From the NCBI GenBank assembly GCA_963969345.1, contig OZ017769.1, forward strand, positions 620,001-684,000: a DNA stretch of 64,000 nucleotides. The letters run 5' to 3'. The position numbers and the translations under genes are program-made. The DNA comes from Turbatrix aceti (Eukaryota; Nematoda; Chromadorea; Rhabditida; Panagrolaimidae). Below, one piece after another: positions 54,293 through 64,000 of the stretch (position 1 is its first letter; each line of letters begins with the position of its first letter). The notes under the pieces were generated by a model that ran no database searches, was not told where the DNA came from, and saw nothing but the letters and a program-made list of their open reading frames with translations.

Positions 54293-57200
54293 ACACCCAG
54301 TACACATTTTTTGTGTAAACCTTTCTTTCTCCCAGGGTGTTCACCTCAACACTCCGGAAGTATTTATATTCATACTAATCTCACGTGCATGTTCCTGGGT
54401 CTGGTTCGACAATCTTTTAGATGACGCGCGCGTGTGTGCTTGAAGAGGACAGGTAGGTCCTTGAAAACTAAAATGACTTCATTTTTTTTCTGAGTGGTAC
54501 CCACCTACCTGTCGGCTAACAAGCTCAATAGATGTCAACATGGGAAAATGAGTTATTGGTAGTTTTTATTGTTGTGCTTTGGCGTCGGTTAATTTATTTT
54601 CAACCAACGTAAAATAATTGTAACATGCCCTATTGCCTGTCCTGTCCTGTCCCATGGCACCCTTTTTTTATACGTTAGCAAACAAAAATGACTACATTTA
54701 CCACGCAGTTTTGACGTAGTAGAATGCTGACGACGGCATTTGTGAGGTCGCGCGTAATACATCGTAGCTGGGCCCCTTCTTGGCTGTGGCTGCTTTGTCT
54801 TCTGGTAGTTTACCAGGCAATAAAGTTCCTTTCCAACCTGGTAAATCGTCTTATACCCCACTTACGTCACTTTTCACACATTGAGCACTCCAAAAAATTT
54901 AACGTTCACATTTTTTTCACGCCGAACAAAAAATAGCTCTCTCTAACACGTTACACCAAAGATCCATCCGCGAGAGCTCATCGAGGCCAAACATGGCAGT
55001 CTGCATGTTTCATGGGCTGAATTAGAGGAGCTCTCTGTACACGTCTATTTTCCTGTCACGTCAGTGGCGTCTATAAATCAGTTAAACGATGTCAAATTAG
55101 TTGTTGGCCAGCTGACAATTGACGGCAATAGAAACAGAAAAACCCATGAAACGTTGAATTCTCTCTCGTTTGGTTTTTTTATATCGGAAGTGTAGAAAAA
55201 AAACACGTTTAGGTAATTATTTTAATTGATTTACTGTCGGATTAGTCAAGAAGGGAGGGGGGCACCAAGCTCACCATCGGACACATTTTGTTGGTTCGTT
55301 CGTTTTGTTCTGTTCTCCGTGTCATAGGTTTTCATTGGACATACCGAAATTTTTTTTGTTTGAAATAAAAAATTGTTTTGATTTTGGATTTTTTTTGGCA
55401 GTTTTCTAATATTTATTGATATGGTTTTACGTTCATTGTGTTGACGATAGTTTTGCATTCATTGTGTTGACGATGAGGTTGAATTCAGTTTTTTGGGGAG
55501 AATTTTTTTTTTAATTTTTTGAAATCTGAATTGTTTGCGTAAAAACGTGTACCGTATGCGATACGCAAAAAAAAATGCTTCTACACTTTATCAACTCATT
55601 TTTTTCGAATGTTTTTATTTTCAAAAAAACTGAAAAACATTTTTAACCTGATTTTTAAATTCCTTTTTTTTCCAAAAAAACAAGTGAGGTAATAAAAAAA
55701 GGAATTCAATGTTTTTTTACGGCGCAACAGTGGAGTTCCACCTGGATCGTTATCCCACCCCCACTTGTTTGCACGCGTGTGCGCCAGTCATGTTGTCGAC
55801 GTGGACAATCACCGTTTCAACATCATCATTGCGGCCATCATCATCATCAGCTGTGGCGATGCGAAGCGAATGAGCGAGATATACATATGCTGGATGGATC
55901 GAAAAATGTTTAAGCCCCCCTAGACTAGAGGGAGGGAGGCCACATACACCGGCCAGTCGAGAAACTCCGTTTTCGTTATCCTTGTCCGTGATGATGTTAT
56001 TGCAATGCACTCTCTTTCCACCCTCACACCAGTGTGCCCCTGCCTGCTGACTGCCTGGCGGCTGGCTCGTGGCTCCCTCCTGTCCTGGACGGGGAAACAA
56101 ACAGCAACTGTTAAGTATGTGGCGGCCCGGCGGGCCTGACTTGGCTCGGAGTTCCCAGATGGAATGACGCAGGAAAGGATTGGCCTTGTGGCCTGTACCT
56201 TGAGGCGGAACGTGTGATTTTACAACTTTCTGTGTTTTTTTAATTTTTAGCTTTGCCACTTTCTTTTTTTGAAAATCAGTGATCAGAGATGGCTGTGATC
56301 GCCGAGAGCTTTGTTTGACCGGATGTCTGGATATTTGTCACAATAATTTTATTTTTTTCTCTGCAAAAACAAAAGCAATTGGATATCAGATTTCCAAAAC
56401 AATAAATCTGATTTTTGAATTTTTACAGAATTTTAAAATTCTGTAAAAAATTCTTGTTGTTTCCCGAAGCGAAAACCGGACTGTACAAATTTTTTAACGT
56501 AAAAAACCCTCCAATTAAAAACGTCATCCCAAGTTGATTGTAATGTTGTCGGAACGGAGTTGTTTGCTTTCTCAGGAAAAAAACTTCCTCATTTCTAGCC
56601 ATAGTCTGGCCAATTTTTTTTTGTTTGACTTTAACGGAAAAGGATAAAAAAAAGTTGAACCTGCCTGCATTGGACATTGCCGGTCGTCGTCGCCGGCGGC
56701 GGCGGGCTTTGACACCACTTTGGGGCCAGCCGGTACACTCACTTGCATACTAGGCGGGCTAGGAATGATGTGTGGTGGCGCGTTGTTCTTTCCCATCCGC
56801 GATCGCACGCTTGCCCAAAAGGAAAATGGTGTCGATCTGATTGACTGATTGATTTGTTATTTGGGGGGGGGGGGTTGATATTGACTAACTATCAGATTTT
56901 GATACTTGTCGTCATCATCGTTGGTTATTATTAGTGCGAGTATTGATCTATCCTGTTCTGATAACCTTGGGGTCTTACCTGGGGGGAGAATTTTCAAAAT
57001 AATTGTTCATCAAAAAGTTACGCCGGATAGATTTGCCCCAACTCCAAAAATTTCGTACCCTGTTCGATTGATTGTTCATTTCTCACTTCTTTTGTTGGCC
57101 GGCCGATCGACCAGAGGCTAGTTCAGATCATTATTCATCGGGCTTTTATCGCCTCACCTCATCTCACCTGCATGCCAGTGACGACATGTTTTTGCTTTAA

Positions 57201-58106
57201 AATTTTTTTTATATACTTTGTCTCTGCTTTTTCATCCCATCCCATCGTCCTGCTTGATGCATGTGTTGTTGATGCGCCCTCACTCAAAATTGTTTTATTT
57301 ATTTTTTTGCATGCCTGTCAGCGCATCGTTATTTTCACTTTTGTTTTGACATTACAAAAAAAATTCTGACGTAGAATCGTTTGCAAAAAAGAATATGACA
57401 AAATGAAGTTACGGTATTTACAGTGCACTTTTTAAGAACATAAAATTGTTTTTGAACCATACCAGCCGACAAATTTTTTAACAAAAAAATGTAAATTTAC
57501 TATTTTTGCATGATTTTTTCTCCCTCAAATTAATTTATACAAGAAATTTTTTATTTTATCACGCATTCTGTTCCTCGCCTTGTTATTAAATATGTATTAT
57601 ACCTTTTTCTTACGATTATGATTTTATGATGCATGTGTGTGTAAATTTTATCTCTCCCCTTACACAAACGTGGGCGGCGTGGATGTTGGTTGGTTAGCTG
57701 CAAAAGCCTTTTTTTCCTATGTTCGAAAAAATTGTAATTGTGTTCCACGCGATTTGTCGTGTTCCCCTGAGACCTACCTGGAGGTTAAACTTGGCGCTCA
57801 TGTTTTTGCCTCTGGTAATTCTATGTTATCGAGGTACCGTAATCTCATAACCAGGCAATTAATCGCGTGACAGAGCTAGGCGGTGTGGTGCATGTATGCA
57901 TTTATGTTTTCTTGCAGTAATTGCGTCCCTTCAACATCGGCATCGCCCTCGTCCTCGAGCGAGCGAGCAAGAGAGAGAGTTTGTCTGAAACTTGTCGTCA
58001 AACCACCACGTACTACTAAAGCCGACCTGGCCACGTGTGTGTGTGCGCGCTTTTTTTCAACCTTACAAAAAAGCCACCAGGTAGAAATATTAGTAGACGT
58101 TTCTAA

Positions 58107-61826
<3,720 letters not shown>

Positions 61827-62160
61827 ACCCATCCATTCTTGTGGCGTAGAAGCAATTTACACTGTTCAACCTTTTTTGTTCTTCTCAGCACACCTGCACA
61901 CACATAATCATCACACACAGACTCGTTTGTTGGAATCCAGACTTCCAGTTTTCTTTCTCATCACACATACATTCTGTTCTTCCTTCCGTCGTGAGGATTG
62001 ATACGATTTATTTTTGTTTTTTTTTGTCTAACGACCTATCCTGACCACTTGTCACTCTTGTAGCAGTGCAATTTTGTATTTAATTAATGTTTATGGGGGA
62101 TGCATAATTTTTATGTTTATGTGAAATAAAGGGTTTGATGATGTCATGTATAAAGAAGCA
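61827..62160. other. RSK 3' flank
   Basis: This should be the RSK 3' UTR. A plus-strand AATAAA occurs near 62125 (GAAATAAAGGG), about 300 bases after the stop, and is a good poly(A) signal. It overlaps the edge of the inverted ACOT8 fragment. Confidence 0.5.
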
Positions 62161-62360
62161 CTTCTTAGACGTAGGGCATCATGCCGGTTGTGACCAGGGG
62201 CACGTCTGACACGGGTTGCGTGTACGAGAGAGACGTTAAGGGCGTCACCAGTGTCGACGTACCGAAGCCAGCAGTGCTATAGAACAGGGGACGAATCAGC
62301 CGAGGATGCTTGCCGGATGCCAAGAGCAGATCTCGATACGCTTTATAGAGCACCACAAAG
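62161..62360 (-). pseudogene. Inverted fragment of the ACOT8-like gene
   Basis: On the minus strand YKAYRDLLLASGKHPRLIRP matches the intact gene's YKASRDLFLASGKDPQLVRP. The following part matches exon 3 at the DNA level, including the segment for VATGMMPY. Between the two, the end of exon 2 and the intron are missing, and part of the match is out of frame. It has no start exon and no N-terminal or C-terminal thioesterase core. It is a decayed partial DNA copy lying head to head with the intact gene. Confidence 0.8.
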
Positions 62361-62701
62361 ACACGCTGGGGAAGGATGAGAACATCAATTTTTACTGTGT
62401 CAAGTTTTTCTATACCGTATAATCAACCCTTGAATTTCAACGTTAGCTTGTTGCTTTTGACGCCAAGCATTGGGCAGGGCGAGGCTTTTTGCTTTCTTGC
62501 AATTTTTTTGTAGCATGCTGTGCAATTAAAAATCACCTGAGAACACAAAAACTGTACTGTGTAGTGTTCTGTGTAGTTTATATGACGTTATCACGCATGA
62601 ATTGTCGTGTCGTTCACCTGCACGCAGGGTGCACAACAATTCTGTCTGTCATCCTTATAAGGCGGCATTGATTGCTCTATTTGACGAACCATTCATCCAA
62701 A
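62361..62701. other. Upstream region of the ACOT8-like gene
   Basis: About 340 bp between the pseudogene fragment and the intact gene, presumably the promoter. Nothing else is recognised. Confidence 0.4.
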
Positions 62702-63706
62702 ATGACGACAGCAGTGACGCCACGGCATCGATGGCTTCGCCTCGACAAAATCAAGGACGACTCTTTCCGGTAAGTTATTTCTTGGATGTTTTTTGATTTA
62801 ATACCTGTTTTTCTACCCTTCTTAGAGGCACCTGCGACGCACCAGGCCCAAAATCACGGGCTTTCGGCGGCCAAGTGTTGGCTCAAGCCCTGACCGCCGC
62901 CTACGCTACCGTCCCGGGCGGCTTTTACGTCAACAGCCTGCACTGCTACTTCATCAGGGGCGGCATCGAGCGGGAACCCATCATTTACGAGGTCAAGCGG
63001 ATCCGTAACGGCAGAAACTTTTGCACTCGGACCGTCGAAGCAGTCCAGCATGGCAGCATTATCCATTCTTCCGAGTTTTCATTCCAGCGCGAAGAAGGCG
63101 CGTCTCCGTTCTCGATATCACCAATCTTCCCCAGCGTGCCCACTCCCGAGTCTCTGGTGCCCTACAAAGCGTCCCGAGATCTGTTCTTGGCATCCGGCAA
63201 GGATCCCCAGCTGGTTCGTCCGATCGACACCGAAAAAGTGGCTCCCAGGTGCGAGCTGCGACCTGTCGACACGGATCTCTTTGTCCAGGGCGCCGATGAA
63301 CATGGAGTGACCACCCAGGTTGGTGACCCCCCTCTTTATCTTGCAATCAATTTCCCCTGTTTTTCAGCACTGCTGGCTTCGGTACCTCGACCCCGTTGAC
63401 GCCTCCGACGTCCCCCTCGCTCACGCGACCCTCGCCTACGTGTCGGACCTGCCCCTGGTCGCGACCGGCATGATGCCCTACATCCGGGGCACCCGCTTCC
63501 GCCTCGCCACGACCCTCGATCACTCCATGTGGTTCCACCAGTTCCGATTCGACGTCAACGAGTGGCTCCTCTACGAGCAGGAGTGCGTGGCGCACGCCGC
63601 CAATCGCTCCATTGTTCACGGGCGTATTTGGACGAGATCCGGCAGGCTGCTCGCATCCTGCAGCCAGGAGGTTCTTCTTTATCCCGATACATCTGCGAAA
63701 CTGTGA
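62702..63706 (+). CDS. Acyl-CoA thioesterase 8-like, peroxisomal (ACOT8)
   Basis: There are three exons, 62702-62769, 62826-63318 and 63368-63706, giving 299 residues. It is a type II thioesterase with two hot-dog domains. It hydrolyses fatty acyl-CoA and bile-acid-type CoA esters in peroxisomes. Signatures are RAFGGQVLAQAL with SLHCYFIRGG in the first domain and TLDHSMWFH with VHGRIWTRSGRLLAS in the second. The protein ends in AKL, a recognised variant of the SKL peroxisomal targeting signal. Its 3' end is 76 bp from the stop of a convergent gene. An inverted fragment of this gene lies at 62161-62360. Confidence 0.93.
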
Positions 63707-63782
63707 TAAAAACCATACAAAAGTTGACAATTCTTGAAAGCGTGCGTTAGTGAATCCCTGGTATCGTATCCGAGTGTGGTGG

Positions 63783-64000
63783 CTACGTATCCAATGTCAG
63801 TACCTCGAATTCCTCTTCTGAATCAAACTTTGGATCGCCGAAATCCATGTAATCTAAAAAACTCCTATTTTTCTCATTTTTAATTTCAGAAGCCGTATAC
63901 CTTCAATTTTAGTATCAATACCCATATACGGCACAAAACGAGGGTATCCAGGTGGTCGTCTTTCGAGTAGCTCAAAGAGTGGAGGGTCAGACGCTGCAAT
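63783..64000 (-). CDS. 3' end of an unrecognised gene (partial)
   Basis: Two minus-strand exons, 64000-63901 (continuing past the window edge) and 63853-63783, are joined by a 47-bp intron with GT-AG borders. They encode a C-terminal fragment of about 57 residues containing PPLFELLERRPPGYPRFVP and an acidic tail ending EFEVLTLDT. I do not recognise the family. The splice signals and compatible phase support a real gene. Confidence 0.6.

Noticed and set aside
54395..54412. A GGTTCGA string resembling a tRNA B box
   Set aside because: No A box or cloverleaf can be built around it. I found no convincing tRNA gene in the window.
55750..56259. A 169-codon minus-strand open frame in a GC-rich island
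   Set aside because: Its translation is compositionally odd, has no domain, and lacks splice or trans-splice signals. It may simply reflect local GC content. I treat the island as possibly regulatory.

Overview
The window is nuclear DNA from a nematode, most likely a chromadorean (rhabditid-like) one. I base this on four things: a seven-pass chemoreceptor of the nematode-specific Sre family (29450-31180); a MOLO-1-like TPM-domain membrane protein (1144-2044); many introns of about 45-60 bp that end in TTTCAG or TTTTAG; and splice acceptors lying just upstream of start codons with no exon before them, as expected for spliced-leader trans-splicing. Every protein-coding gene below was assembled by hand from splice sites. 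Exon lengths were checked to sum to a whole number of codons, except where stated.

Layout. 1-5.5 kb, minus strand: MOLO-1-like gene, PRPF4 (spliceosome) and POLR2C/RPB3 (RNA polymerase II). 6.4-7.5 kb, plus strand: an unrecognised 249-aa protein. 8.2-10.9 kb, minus strand: NAA60 and the plasmalogen desaturase PEDS1. 12.3-17.5 kb, minus strand: an unrecognised 189-aa protein, a stand-alone prolyl-tRNA synthetase with a WHEP domain, and a tetraspanin. 18.5-21.1 kb, plus strand: a ZC3H18-like CCCH zinc-finger protein followed by RNase P/MRP subunit POP4. 21.2-27.9 kb, minus strand: one 12-exon gene for a 1581-residue, mostly disordered protein with two KEN motifs. 28.3-28.8 kb: a solo LTR. 29.4-31.2 kb: the Sre receptor. 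32.3-34.1 kb: a Ly6-like gene and an inverted pseudocopy. 34.5-38.1 kb: three tandem DHRS1-like dehydrogenase genes, the first degenerate. 38.1-40.1 kb, minus strand: a GLUT-like sugar transporter. 40-58 kb: AT-rich, gene-poor DNA containing at least three apparent alternative 5' exons of the next gene. 58.1-61.8 kb: p90 ribosomal S6 kinase (RSK). 62.2 kb: an ACOT8 pseudogene fragment. 62.7-63.7 kb: the intact ACOT8-like peroxisomal thioesterase. 63.8-64.0 kb: the 3' end of an unrecognised minus-strand gene.

Several same-strand neighbours are only 230-390 bp apart, and the downstream start codon has its own acceptor: RPB3 to PRPF4, ProRS to the 189-aa gene, and ZC3H18-like to POP4. These look like nematode operons for RNA-synthesis, RNA-processing and translation genes.

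The clearest new structures are mobile or duplicated DNA: two hAT-type MITEs with perfect 8-bp target duplications (15633-16035 and 30374-30651), a solo LTR with a 4-bp duplication (28263-28795), a dehydrogenase copy that lost both its cofactor half and its catalytic tyrosine, two inverted gene-fragment pseudogenes, and several long hairpins in introns. I found no single system that I would call wholly undescribed.
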